This document shows, in pieces, positions 6,917 through 15,015 of a DNA stretch of 32,967 nt. Numbering within the stretch: position 1 is the stretch's first letter; each line of letters begins with the position of its first letter. This DNA comes from JAGGZI01 sp964399605 (GTDB lineage: Archaea > Aenigmatarchaeota > Aenigmatarchaeia > PWEA01 > JAGHBM01): contig CAYNRH010000004.1 of NCBI GenBank assembly GCA_964399605.1, positions 1-32,967 on the forward strand. Reading direction: 5' to 3'. The notes beneath the pieces are model-generated. The model saw only the letters and a list, made by a program, of their open reading frames with translations. It did no database searches and was not told the origin of the DNA. The position numbers and the translations under genes were made by a program.

Positions 6917-6928
6917 ATTTTAAATATA

Positions 6929-6980
6929 TGTTTATAAAAGAATAATACTACTATATATTGCTAAATTTTTTATAATTTAG
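6929..6980 (+). promoter_or_regulatory. Thermosome promoter and palindrome
   Basis: A TATA-like TTTATAAA lies at 6931-6938. About 25 bases on, near the predicted transcript start, is the imperfect palindrome CTAAATTTTTTATAATTTAG (6961-6980; arms CTAAAT/ATTTAG). A strong AAGGAGGTG binding site follows at about 6984-6993. A palindrome at the start site of a chaperonin gene could be a heat-shock repressor operator, as known for other archaeal chaperonin genes. Here that is inference. Confidence 0.4.
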
Positions 6981-7001
6981 TTTTAAGGAGGTGTGTATAT
7001 A

Positions 7002-8633
7002 ATGAATGGACAACAACCTATTTTCATATTACCTGAAGGTACGTTGAGAAACGCAGGCAAAGATGCCCAAAGAAACAATATTGCAGCCGCCAAGGCAGTT
7101 GGCGACACTGTGAGAACAACACTTGGGCCAAAAGGCATGGACAAAATGCTGGTTGATTCTATAGGAGATATAGTAATAACAAATGATGGTGTAACCATCT
7201 TAGATGAAATGGAAATAGAACATCCGGCAGCAAAGATGATGGTAGAAGTAGCAAAAACCCAGGAAGAGGCTGTGGGAGATGGAACAACGACAGCTGTAAT
7301 TTTTGGTGCAGAACTTCTAAAAAAGGCTGAAGAGCTCTTAGACCAGAACATTCATCCGACCATAATAACAAAGGGGTTCAAAATCGCCAGGGAAAAATCC
7401 CTTGAAATTTTAACAGAAGAAATAGCAAAAAACATGGACCCAAAAGAGAATGATGAAGTATTGAAAAAAATAGCAATGACAGCAATGACTGGAAAAAGCG
7501 CCGAAAAGGCTTCAAAACACCTTGCAACACTAGCAGTAAATGCAATAAACATGGTTAAGGAAGATGACTCAATAAATCCTGACCATGTAAAACTTGAGAA
7601 AAAACAAGGCGGTGGAATAGAAGACACCGAATTAATAAAGGGTGTTGTAATAGACAAGGAAGTCGTCCATGGTGGAATGCCTAAGAAAATCGAAAACGCA
7701 AAAATAGCATTGATAGACTCTGCTTTAGAGGTTAAAGAGACTGAAACAGACGCAAAAATAAGCATATCTTCACCAGAACAATTGGAAGCGTTCCTTGAGC
7801 AGGAAGAAAAAATGCTCGGTGAAATGGTTGACAAGATTGTCAAGAGTGGAGCAAATGTGATTTTCTGCCAGAAGGGAATAGACGACACTGCACAATACAA
7901 TCTTGCAAAGCACGGAATTCTAGCTGCAAGAAGGGTAAAGAAATCTGACATGGAAGCCCTTTCCAGGGCAACAGGAGCAAAGATAGTTACAAACCTGAGC
8001 GACTTATCAGAAAATCTCTTGGGATATGCAAAAATTGTTGAGGAAAAGAAAATCTCAGGAGAAGAGATGATATTTGTAAGGGAATGCAAAAGCCCTAAGT
8101 CAGTATCCATCCTGATAAGAGGTGGAACAGAACATGTTGTTGACGAGGCAGAAAGAGCAATGAGAGATGCCATTGGCGGAATAATAGCAGCACTTGAAAA
8201 TAAAAAAGTAGTTGCCGGTGGAGGAGCAGTTGAAGTTGAACTCTCAAAGAAACTAAAAGAATTTGCACAAAAATACTCGGGAAGAGAACAATTGGCAATA
8301 TTGGCATTCGCCAATGCATTGGAAATTGTCCCAAGAACATTGGCGGAAAATGCAGGGCTTGATCCAATAGATATGCTGACAAATTTAAGGGCGGCCCACG
8401 ACGAAGGCAAAATGACATATGGCCTTGATGTGTTTACAGGAAAAGTAATAGATATGTGGAATTCGGGAGTTATAGAACCATTGAAAATAAAAACTCAGGC
8501 CATAAAAAGTGGAAGTGAAGCTGCAGAAATGATATTGAGAATTGATGATGTAGTAAATGCAGGAAAACTTGAAAAAGGTGGTGGTATGCCTTCAATGCCA
8601 CCGGGCGGAATGGGTGGAATGCCTCCCATGTAA
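7002..8633 (+). CDS. Thermosome subunit (group II chaperonin)
   Basis: The product has 543 residues from the ATG at 7002, eight bases after GGAGGTG; the in-frame GTG at 6993 is part of that site. Equatorial ATP-binding motifs are present: TTLGPKGMDKML, NDGVTIL and GDGTTTAVI near the N-terminus, and GGGAVEVEL and the NAGLDPIDML region near the C-terminus. The Gly/Met-rich tail GGMPSMPPGGMGGMPPM is typical. It forms the double-ring folding chamber with a built-in lid. Only one subunit gene is in the window. It stands alone with its own promoter and a T-rich stretch after the stop. Length and motifs match the family exactly. Confidence 0.97.
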   Translation: MNGQQPIFILPEGTLRNAGKDAQRNNIAAAKAVGDTVRTTLGPKGMDKMLVDSIGDIVITNDGVTILDEMEIEHPAAKMMVEVAKTQEEAVGDGTTTAVIFGAELLKKAEELLDQNIHPTIITKGFKIAREKSLEILTEEIAKNMDPKENDEVLKKIAMTAMTGKSAEKASKHLATLAVNAINMVKEDDSINPDHVKLEKKQGGGIEDTELIKGVVIDKEVVHGGMPKKIENAKIALIDSALEVKETETDAKISISSPEQLEAFLEQEEKMLGEMVDKIVKSGANVIFCQKGIDDTAQYNLAKHGILAARRVKKSDMEALSRATGAKIVTNLSDLSENLLGYAKIVEEKKISGEEMIFVRECKSPKSVSILIRGGTEHVVDEAERAMRDAIGGIIAALENKKVVAGGGAVEVELSKKLKEFAQKYSGREQLAILAFANALEIVPRTLAENAGLDPIDMLTNLRAAHDEGKMTYGLDVFTGKVIDMWNSGVIEPLKIKTQAIKSGSEAAEMILRIDDVVNAGKLEKGGGMPSMPPGGMGGMPPM

Positions 8634-8640
8634 TCTGCCC

Positions 8641-8654
8641 CCTCTTTTTTTATC
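8641..8654 (+). terminator. T-rich terminator after the thermosome gene
   Basis: A run of seven T residues preceded by CCCCCTC lies within 20 bases after the TAA. Archaeal RNA polymerase ends transcription at such T tracts without needing a hairpin. Confidence 0.5.
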
Positions 8655-8671
8655 TTTATCAAAATAATGTT

Positions 8672-8712
8672 ATTGCTGAGATTTCAGTAATTAAAAAACT
8701 TTATAAATAAAG
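8672..8712 (+). promoter_or_regulatory. Pilus operon promoter with upstream palindrome
   Basis: ATTGCTGA gatt TCAGTAAT (8672-8691) is an 8-bp inverted repeat with one G-T pair. It lies just before an A tract and a TATA box in CTTTATAAATAAAG (8699-8712), which is itself palindromic. The TATA centre lies about 26 bases before the ATG at 8730, so the mRNA should be leaderless. The inverted repeat is placed where an activator or repressor could contact the TBP/TFB complex. Confidence 0.5.
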
Positions 8713-8729
8713 TATTCTAATTATAAATC

Positions 8730-9173
8730 ATGAAAGAGGTAGAAATAGGTCCAGAAGACGATGAATACGAAGTAATTCCAATGGGTCCTATAAGAAGGCT
8801 TGAAGACAGAATAAAAAAATTGGAGAGAGAAAAGGAAGGAGTTGCATACCAGGGTTTTATGCGAGAAATTCTTGATTTAATTCAGAGTAATCAAAAACTA
8901 GTTGACGAAATAGTGAAAGCCAACGATGATCTAAGAGACGAGCTTGCAAAAATACCAGGAAAAATTGATGAGCTCCTGAAGACATGGAGAGAATTCATAG
9001 ACATACTTAAAGAGGTTGGAGGAACAGAAAACACATCAAATGCACTAAGTAGCAAATTTGATGAGCTTCTTGAACAGAACAAAGAGATGTTGGAAGCAAT
9101 CCGCTCTATGAAAAGACCGCATCTGGAAACAAACATAACAACAAAATATCCAAAAATAAGGATAAGAAGATGA
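8730..9173 (+). CDS. Coiled-coil protein at the head of the pilus operon
   Basis: The product has 147 residues, no signal peptide and no membrane helix. An acidic N-terminus (EVEIGPEDDEYEVIPMG) leads into a charged helix (about 20-37). Long heptad-rich stretches follow (about 45-85 and 105-127), and a basic tail ends in RIRR. The overall look recalls small cytoplasmic archaellum accessory proteins such as FlaC/ArlC, which couple chemotaxis or assembly factors to the motor. No diagnostic motif proves it, so I leave it unnamed. It is the first gene of the operon, 22 bases before the next start. Confidence 0.7.
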   Translation: MKEVEIGPEDDEYEVIPMGPIRRLEDRIKKLEREKEGVAYQGFMREILDLIQSNQKLVDEIVKANDDLRDELAKIPGKIDELLKTWREFIDILKEVGGTENTSNALSSKFDELLEQNKEMLEAIRSMKRPHLETNITTKYPKIRIRR

Positions 9174-9195
9174 CTTCTACCTCAGAGGTGATTTG

Positions 9196-9399
9196 ATGAA
9201 AAATATGATGAACTATGAAACATGGTTTTCTTTAATTATAACAGTATTGCTAGCGATAATGGCACTTGGTATTATTTTTGCAGCCAGTGGTGGATTATTC
9301 ACGATGTATCAGGGATTAACGTTAACTTTATACATACTGGGAATAATTACTCTTTTGATGATTTATCTTAGAGTAAACGAGCTCAGAACAAAAAAATAA
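9196..9399 (+). CDS. Small two-helix membrane protein
   Basis: The product has 67 residues with two hydrophobic helices (about 8-31 and 36-58). A short loop separates them, and the tail RVNELRTKK is basic and probably cytoplasmic. A GAGGTGAT site lies six bases before the ATG at 9196. It is embedded between the coiled-coil gene and the first pilin, with 14 bases to the pilin start, so it probably serves pilus assembly. I recognise no family. It resembles in size the small membrane proteins often found in type IV pilus loci. Confidence 0.65.
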   Translation: MKNMMNYETWFSLIITVLLAIMALGIIFAASGGLFTMYQGLTLTLYILGIITLLMIYLRVNELRTKK

Positions 9400-9413
9400 T
9401 GGAGGTTTAAAAA

Positions 9414-9851
9414 ATGAGAATTTCCAAGAAAGGTATAACGCCTGTAATATCAATGATACTATTGATACTGATAGTGGTAGCTCTTGGAGGAGTTTTTGCA
9501 GCATGGACAACAAGGACATGGCAAAGCGTAGAGGAAAAGGGAACAGAACAGATAGAGCAAACTACGGAAAGTTTTCGGAAGGGAGTTATAATAGATAACA
9601 TAGATTGTGCAACTGGAAAAGTATACGTAAGGAATAGTGGATCTGTAAATATACCTGTGGGTGAAATATCGGTTTACATAAATGACTCGTTGATCGATGG
9701 ATACTGGAACGATACATCCGGCGATACTTTAACAGAAATAGAAAAGGGAAAAATAGGTGTATTCAATACAACGAAGACTGATATTAATGGTCCAGTAAGA
9801 ATCTCAGTGGGTGCAGGCATACAGGATTCAAGCAATAAGTGCGTGCCATAA
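9414..9851 (+). CDS. Type IV pilin / archaellin-like protein
   Basis: The product has 145 residues. The class III signal peptide MRISKKG is followed by ITPVISMILLILIVVALGG, with the predicted prepilin-peptidase cut after Gly7. The hydrophobic N-terminal helix (about 8-32) continues into a polar helix and a beta-rich head. The head includes VYVRNSGSVNIPV, a pattern common in archaellin and FlaF/FlaG-like heads, and has two Cys (one in DCATG, one near the C-terminus) that could form a disulfide. It has a binding site GGAGG before the ATG. It is followed by a long T tract, so it may end a short, highly expressed transcript, making it the best candidate for the major pilin here. Confidence 0.82.
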   Translation: MRISKKGITPVISMILLILIVVALGGVFAAWTTRTWQSVEEKGTEQIEQTTESFRKGVIIDNIDCATGKVYVRNSGSVNIPVGEISVYINDSLIDGYWNDTSGDTLTEIEKGKIGVFNTTKTDINGPVRISVGAGIQDSSNKCVP

Positions 9852-9852
9852 A

Positions 9853-9872
9853 ACTTTTTCTTTTTTTTTTCT
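9853..9872 (+). terminator. Long T tract after the first pilin
   Basis: A nearly unbroken T-rich stretch with a run of ten T residues directly follows the pilin stop. It probably separates an abundant 5' transcript from the downstream assembly genes. Confidence 0.55.
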
Positions 9873-9884
9873 TTCATTTTCAAA

Positions 9885-9896
9885 TTTTAAATATAC
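9885..9896 (+). promoter_or_regulatory. TATA box for second pilus transcript
   Basis: TTTTAAATATAC lies about 26 bases before position 9916. This suggests a second promoter right after the T tract, driving the minor pilins and assembly machinery. Confidence 0.4.
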
Positions 9897-9932
9897 TTCT
9901 CTCTATTATTTTATTTGGTGATTTTTACGAAT

Positions 9933-10541
9933 TTGACAAAAGGACAATCACAGGTAATAACAAGTGTACTTCTTATAATGATAATGATAACTCTCATTGG
10001 TGTCACTTACTTCTGGGGCATTCCTCTTATAGAGAAGCAGAAAGATTCTGTCAGGGTCTCGGATATGGAAAGGTTCATAAAAACATTGAATGAAAAAATA
10101 CAATACGTAGCAAAAAATGGGGGTACACAAAAAATCACAGGACTGGATATACCGGGGGACCTGAAACTCAGTGATACTGATGATAGGTTCGTCCTAAGTT
10201 TTCAGACAACAGGAAATATAATAGCATCCGGTGAAGACATTTACCTGGTCGGCGACCAGAGGACAGAAGCCCATGTTGGAGAAGAGCCGGGTGTAATTCT
10301 TGTCAGGTCAGAAAAAGCCGGAAGCAAATATGATATTACTATGTCACTTTATTACAGAAACTTAAGAGGTTCTGAAACTGATGGAAAGGCCAATATATAC
10401 AAAATAGATATAATAGGCATTGGAAAGACTGTTATGAGAGGCAAAAACCACGAAATATCAATAAGCGAGTATGAAACCTCGGAAGAAGAAACTGCCAGCG
10501 AAAGAACTTACACAACAAAAATTAATGTTAGACTGGATTGA
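9933..10541 (+). CDS. Minor pilin-like protein
   Basis: About 202 residues from a TTG at 9933, giving MTKGQSQVITSVLLIMIMITLIG: a short Lys-Gly leader, then a hydrophobic helix. This matches the leader style of the other pilins here (KKG, RKG, KG). A GGTGAT element lies nine bases upstream. An in-frame GTG inside that element (9918) would be near-leaderless from the predicted TATA box and is the main alternative start. After the helix come a charged helix (about 30-55) and a beta-rich C-terminal domain of unknown fold. The next gene starts one base after its stop. Probably a structural or priming pilin. Confidence 0.7.
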   Translation: MTKGQSQVITSVLLIMIMITLIGVTYFWGIPLIEKQKDSVRVSDMERFIKTLNEKIQYVAKNGGTQKITGLDIPGDLKLSDTDDRFVLSFQTTGNIIASGEDIYLVGDQRTEAHVGEEPGVILVRSEKAGSKYDITMSLYYRNLRGSETDGKANIYKIDIIGIGKTVMRGKNHEISISEYETSEEETASERTYTTKINVRLD

Positions 10542-10542
10542 T

Positions 10543-10956
10543 ATGAATAGAAAAGGTCAAAATATAACAATAGAGCAAATGTTTTTGTTTACCATTGGTT
10601 TGATAATAACAATAACAATTTACTATTCTTTCAGCACAATAAGTGAAAATATAGAAGATACAACAAAGGATGACCAGGTTTACGGGGTAATTGACTTCAT
10701 AAAATCCTGTGCGGTGAAGAGCTACATCGGGCCGGAGGGCACATATGTATATGATATTCCGGACAAAATATCGCAAGAACCATACAGAATTACCGTGAAT
10801 AGCGGCATAATCAAACTGGAATATGAAGGCAAAATTTATACATCAACAATAAACAAAAACTATAATATTGTTGGTGGATTTTTTAGCTCGCCCGGAAAAT
10901 TTAAGATTGAAAAAATTGGTAGTCTGATTACGGTAGGTAGATTTTATGAATATTGA
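10543..10956 (+). CDS. Minor pilin-like protein
   Basis: The product has 137 residues from the ATG at 10543. A longer frame opens at 10471 but overlaps the preceding gene and lacks a signal. The start MNRKGQNITIEQMFLFTIG has the class III leader with a cut after RKG and a Glu six residues on. In type IV pilins a Glu near this position helps subunit docking. A hydrophobic helix to about residue 28 is followed by a short head domain with one Cys. It overlaps the ATPase gene by 11 bases, so the two are co-translated. Confidence 0.7.
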   Translation: MNRKGQNITIEQMFLFTIGLIITITIYYSFSTISENIEDTTKDDQVYGVIDFIKSCAVKSYIGPEGTYVYDIPDKISQEPYRITVNSGIIKLEYEGKIYTSTINKNYNIVGGFFSSPGKFKIEKIGSLITVGRFYEY

Positions 10957-12703
10957 AAAACTTAAGAAAGCAGCTGAAAAGTTGGATAAAAAACTTCCTG
11001 AGGAAAACCCTCTTAAAAAAACCAGAATTGAAGAATCTAAGATATCCGTTTCTAACGTACCTAATCTGGCAACTTTGATACAAAATGCTGCCATGCTAAT
11101 GAAAGAAAAAAGAATTAAAAAGAAGAAGACAAAGGGGCTTGAAATCCCGGCAGTAGTTAGTAGCAAAGTTAGGGGGAAAAAATTTGAAGTTCCCGACCTT
11201 TCAAAGGTTGATATGATTTATCCTCTCATACCCCAAAAACCAAAAAGAGGGGAATATATTTACGCTTATGCGCACATAACATGGAACAAAACAAAGAATA
11301 TACTTCGCTATGAAGTCATAGAGCCTGAGCTCAACAGAAATGAAAAAATATTGCTAGAAAGGGTTAAAGAAACCATACAAGAAAGGCTTGATATAGATTT
11401 TACCAAGCTGAATTTGTCTAAGGCGCGAGAGTACCTTGACGAAAGATTCAATGAAGTGCTGAACTTTCTTGGAATAACACTTGATGTTAAGAAAAGAGAA
11501 AAGTTTCAATATTATCTTTATCGCGATTTTATAGGTATTGGAAAAATAGAGCCGCTCATGCACGACCCATACATAGAGGATATTTCGTGTGATGGGATTG
11601 GAATACCAATATATGTATATCACAGAAACCCGTTTTTTGGCTCTATTGAAACCAATGTTGTTTTTGAAACCAAAGAAGAGCTGGATTCGTTTGTTATGAA
11701 GCTTGCACAGAGAGGGGAAAAATCAATATCAATGGCAGAGCCGTTGGTGGATGCATCTCTTCCCGATGGAAGTAGAATTCAGGTAACGTTTGGGACTGAC
11801 ATAGCAAAGAGGGGAAGCAATTTTACAATAAGAAAGTTCACTGAGAAGCCAATGACTCCGGTAGACCTGATTAACTTTGGCACAATAGACAGCAAGATAC
11901 TTGCTTATCTGTGGTTTTGTATAGAGCACGGAAAAAGTATACTCGTCTCTGGTGGAACTGCGACAGGAAAAACTACTATGTTAAACGTGCTGTCCATGTT
12001 CATAAAACCAAATATGAAAGTTATATCAATAGAAGATACGCCGGAATTGAAGTTTTCACATCCGCACTGGATATCTGAAGTAGCAAGACAACCAATCTCA
12101 GAAGTCGGCGGTAAGGGATTCGGTCAAGTCGATTTATACGACCTGCTAAAAGAAAGCTTAAGACAAAGACCTGATTATTTAATAGTCGGTGAAGTCAGGG
12201 GAAAAGAAGCGTATGTTTTATTTCAACAGATGGTAACTGGACACCCCGGACTTTCAACAATACATGCAGAGAATATTGAAAAGCTTATGGATAGGTTGAC
12301 AACAGAGCCAATAAATCTTTCACCAAGCCTTATAGAAAATCTTGACATAATAATATTCTTAAAAAGAGTTAAAAGAGGTTCTGGATATCTAAGAAGAATT
12401 AGTGAGATACTTGAAATGGAAAGATATGACAAAAAAGAGGGAAGGGTTGTTGTTAACAAAGTGTTTGAATGGAACCCCGTAACTGATGGTTTTGACTCAG
12501 TCAATGGAAGCATCATACTTAAAAAATTATCTAACTACCTTGGAATAAATCCTGATAGAATCAAAAAAGATATCATGGAAAGAATGAAAATAATAGAATG
12601 GGCAAAGGAAAGGAAAATAACAGATTATGAGGAATTCGGAAAAATAATCAGGATGTATTATGCAAATTCAGAGGAATTGATGAAGAAGATGAGGGAATAT
12701 TAA
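10946..12703 (+). CDS. Type II/IV secretion ATPase (TadA/ArlI/PilB family)
   Basis: The product has 585 residues. A basic, flexible N-terminus (about 1-80) is followed by an N-terminal domain (about 85-300). The C-terminal motor domain has Walker A GGTATGKTT (336-344), Asp box SIEDTPEL (361-368), Walker B region YLIVGEVRGKEA (411-422) and His box STIHAENI (437-444). It hydrolyses ATP to power pilin insertion into or removal from the filament at the cytoplasmic membrane, together with the two TadC-like proteins that follow. A single ATPase gene is present, so a separate retraction motor is not seen in the window. Length and motifs are normal for archaeal members. Confidence 0.93.
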   Translation: MNIEKLKKAAEKLDKKLPEENPLKKTRIEESKISVSNVPNLATLIQNAAMLMKEKRIKKKKTKGLEIPAVVSSKVRGKKFEVPDLSKVDMIYPLIPQKPKRGEYIYAYAHITWNKTKNILRYEVIEPELNRNEKILLERVKETIQERLDIDFTKLNLSKAREYLDERFNEVLNFLGITLDVKKREKFQYYLYRDFIGIGKIEPLMHDPYIEDISCDGIGIPIYVYHRNPFFGSIETNVVFETKEELDSFVMKLAQRGEKSISMAEPLVDASLPDGSRIQVTFGTDIAKRGSNFTIRKFTEKPMTPVDLINFGTIDSKILAYLWFCIEHGKSILVSGGTATGKTTMLNVLSMFIKPNMKVISIEDTPELKFSHPHWISEVARQPISEVGGKGFGQVDLYDLLKESLRQRPDYLIVGEVRGKEAYVLFQQMVTGHPGLSTIHAENIEKLMDRLTTEPINLSPSLIENLDIIIFLKRVKRGSGYLRRISEILEMERYDKKEGRVVVNKVFEWNPVTDGFDSVNGSIILKKLSNYLGINPDRIKKDIMERMKIIEWAKERKITDYEEFGKIIRMYYANSEELMKKMREY

Positions 12704-13605
12704 TGCCTTTAAGTTCTGACATTATAGAATGGTATAAAAAAATCTCTTACAAATTATTCTCTTCATGGGTTGAAAAATATATTCCATACTTTGAAAGCCT
12801 TAAGCCTGACTTAAAAAAAGCGAATATAAAAATAAGTTTAAGGGAATATCTTTCTCTAGCGTTTATGACTTCCATTCTTGTTTTCATACTTGAATTCCCT
12901 TTCGTATTTGTAATAACACTATTCGCGCCAGGGTTTTCTGTTCTAATGGGGTTCATATTTTCATTCTCATTATCGATTGTATTCGCGGCTGGAATTTTCC
13001 TATTTTTTTACATGTATCCGTCTATAACAGTCAACGAAAGAAAAAAGAATATAGACTTTACGCTACCTTTTGCAACACTTTATCTTGCAACAATAAGTGG
13101 CAGCAACGCACCACCAAAAACCATCTTCAAAATACTCTCAGAATTTGAAGACTATGGTGAAATAAGCAAAGAAGCAAAAGAAATATCAAAAAACATAGAC
13201 CTCTTTGGTATGAATGTAACAGACGCACTCAAAAAAGCTGCATCAAAATCACCATCAGAGGATTTTAAAGAATTGTTATGGGGAATAAACACAACAATAT
13301 CAAGTGGTGGAGATTTATCATCCTACCTGCATGAAAAAGCAACAATCTTCATGCAGGACTACAGAAGAAGAATGACAGAGTATTCGCAGAGGATGTCAAC
13401 CATGCTTGAGATATACATAACCCTTATAATTGTCGGCTCAATATTCTTCATAGTGATGTCATCAATGATAAGTGCATTTGGAATTGGACAATCTTTTGTA
13501 GAACTTGTAGTCATATCCCAATTTCTGGTTATTTTTCTTGGCCTCCCACTGATATCAATTGGTTTTATAATATTGCTTAAAAAAATGTCCCCGTTGAGCA
13601 GGTGA
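12703..13605 (+). CDS. TadC/FlaJ-like platform protein 1 (T2SSF domain)
   Basis: The product has 300 residues. Two hydrophobic helices lie at about 50-75 and 80-105. A cytoplasmic helical bundle (about 110-230) carries the T2SSF pattern (TLPFATLYLATISGSNAP, then GMNVTDALKKAA). Two C-terminal helices lie at about 238-262 and 268-292. It is the inner-membrane platform that contacts the ATPase. Its ATG overlaps the ATPase stop (TAATG). Archaellum FlaJ is one long chain with two such units, whereas here two adjacent genes each encode one unit, as in Tad systems (TadB/TadC). Confidence 0.85.
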   Translation: MPLSSDIIEWYKKISYKLFSSWVEKYIPYFESLKPDLKKANIKISLREYLSLAFMTSILVFILEFPFVFVITLFAPGFSVLMGFIFSFSLSIVFAAGIFLFFYMYPSITVNERKKNIDFTLPFATLYLATISGSNAPPKTIFKILSEFEDYGEISKEAKEISKNIDLFGMNVTDALKKAASKSPSEDFKELLWGINTTISSGGDLSSYLHEKATIFMQDYRRRMTEYSQRMSTMLEIYITLIIVGSIFFIVMSSMISAFGIGQSFVELVVISQFLVIFLGLPLISIGFIILLKKMSPLSR

Positions 13606-13612
13606 TGTCTTC

Positions 13613-14551
13613 ATGAAAAAACTTGGTGAATGGACAACAAAAGAATATGTGGAATATATACCACCACTTATAAGTGGGCTGATGATAATTATAGTAGCCA
13701 TAGTATTCTTCGGGGATTCCGGCATGCTTGGTGTCTCATGCTTTTTTGCCCTCATAATCAGCGTAATACCTTACTTCACATACATGTATTTCAGAATAAG
13801 AGAAGTTGCAGCAATGGAAGACCAATTCCCAAATTTTTTGAGGGACTTGGTGGAAGAAAGCAAGAGTGGAATGACACTATCCAAATCAATAGAAATATGC
13901 TCCAGAAGGGATTATGGAAAGCTATCAAAAGAAATTAAGAAGATGCATCACCAGCTGACGTGGGGAACCCCAATAGAAAAAGCTCTTAGAATGTTATCAT
14001 CAAGAATAAAAGAGAGTGGCCTGATAAAGAGGACGGTGGACATAATAATAGAAGCATATAAAAGCGGTGGCAATATTGTGTCAACAATGGAAAGTGTTGC
14101 ATCGGACACTTCAATAATAAAGGAAGCAGAAAAGGAAAGAAGAAGTTCAATGACACAACACATATTTGCCATATACCTCATTTACTTCATGTTCATAGGG
14201 ATAATACTTGCATTGACAAAAATATTGACATCTCTGACAACAGGAGGACTTGTTGCAGGGGGTGTATCAATAGGCACAGGGGGGCCATGTGAAATTGCTG
14301 GAAGTGGCATAAGTGTTTTTATATGCTCCTTCTTCAACGCGCTTTGCAACATATTTGCACTTGGAACAGGAGGAGGGTGTTACTATAAATCAGTTTTTCT
14401 TTCAATGACCCTAATACAGGGGATATTTTCAGGGTTGGTCGCTGGCCAAATAGGAGAAGATTCTGTCTTTGCTGGAATAAAACATAGTCTTATCATGGTT
14501 GGAATAGGATTCCCGGCATACATACTCATATTGAAATCCGGTATACTGTAG
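13613..14551 (+). CDS. TadC/FlaJ-like platform protein 2 with Cys-rich external loop
   Basis: The product has 312 residues. Two N-terminal membrane helices (about 17-62) precede a T2SSF cytoplasmic bundle (about 67-175: DQFPNFLRDLVEESKSGMTL, then WGTPIEKALRMLS). Three hydrophobic segments follow. Between the first and second of these is a Gly-rich loop with four Cys (in GGPCEI, VFICS, NALCN and GGGCYY), probably outside the membrane. Such a loop is not standard in bacterial TadC. A GGTGAT site lies seven bases before the ATG. It probably pairs with the preceding platform protein. Confidence 0.83.
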   Translation: MKKLGEWTTKEYVEYIPPLISGLMIIIVAIVFFGDSGMLGVSCFFALIISVIPYFTYMYFRIREVAAMEDQFPNFLRDLVEESKSGMTLSKSIEICSRRDYGKLSKEIKKMHHQLTWGTPIEKALRMLSSRIKESGLIKRTVDIIIEAYKSGGNIVSTMESVASDTSIIKEAEKERRSSMTQHIFAIYLIYFMFIGIILALTKILTSLTTGGLVAGGVSIGTGGPCEIAGSGISVFICSFFNALCNIFALGTGGGCYYKSVFLSMTLIQGIFSGLVAGQIGEDSVFAGIKHSLIMVGIGFPAYILILKSGIL

Positions 14552-14560
14552 GTGAATGTT

Positions 14561-15010
14561 TTGAAAGGTCAATTCAACATAGAATATCTTTTCTCACTTG
14601 TAATTTTCATATCCGTAGTTGTTTATCTATCTATCCAAGTCGTAAATGCAATACCACAGTATCATCAAAGGAGTATCGAAGATAGGTTATACTCAGATTC
14701 CTTTAGGATAACTGAACTTCTAATAAAGGATTCAAAAATTGGATTTGCAGTAGAGCCTTACAAATTGAACTCCACAAAGATGAAAGAATTTAATGGAAGC
14801 TGTATTTCAAACTATGAAAAAATAAAAGAAGATTTTGACCTTGAAAACATTAGGGATTTTCAATTAACTGTTTTTGTAAACAGCAGCTTTAAAATTTCTT
14901 GCGGATTATCTAGCATCCCATCGAGGAACTCAAGTGTTACACTAATCAATATTGACAGGTACGCTTCAACAGATAACCAGCCAACAAAAATTAATTTCAA
15001 GCTCTGGTGA
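14561..15010 (+). CDS. Minor pilin-like protein
   Basis: Starting from the TTG at 14561, which has GGTGA five bases upstream, the product has about 149 residues and begins MKGQFNIEYLFSLVIF. This is a minimal Lys-Gly leader with a Glu at about +5 after the cut, like canonical type IV pilins. A GTG at 14552 inside the binding site is the alternative. A hydrophobic helix to about residue 28 leads to a basic helix and a small head with two or three Cys (SCISN, SCGLSS). The role in the filament is not known. Confidence 0.68.
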   Translation: MKGQFNIEYLFSLVIFISVVVYLSIQVVNAIPQYHQRSIEDRLYSDSFRITELLIKDSKIGFAVEPYKLNSTKMKEFNGSCISNYEKIKEDFDLENIRDFQLTVFVNSSFKISCGLSSIPSRNSSVTLINIDRYASTDNQPTKINFKLW

Positions 15011-15015
15011 TGTTT

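Noticed and set aside
7352..8410. Long open frame of 352 codons on the minus strand inside the thermosome gene
   Set aside because: It is Ser/Phe/Ile-rich, has no motif, and lies fully antisense to a certain gene; it is a shadow of the thermosome codon pattern.
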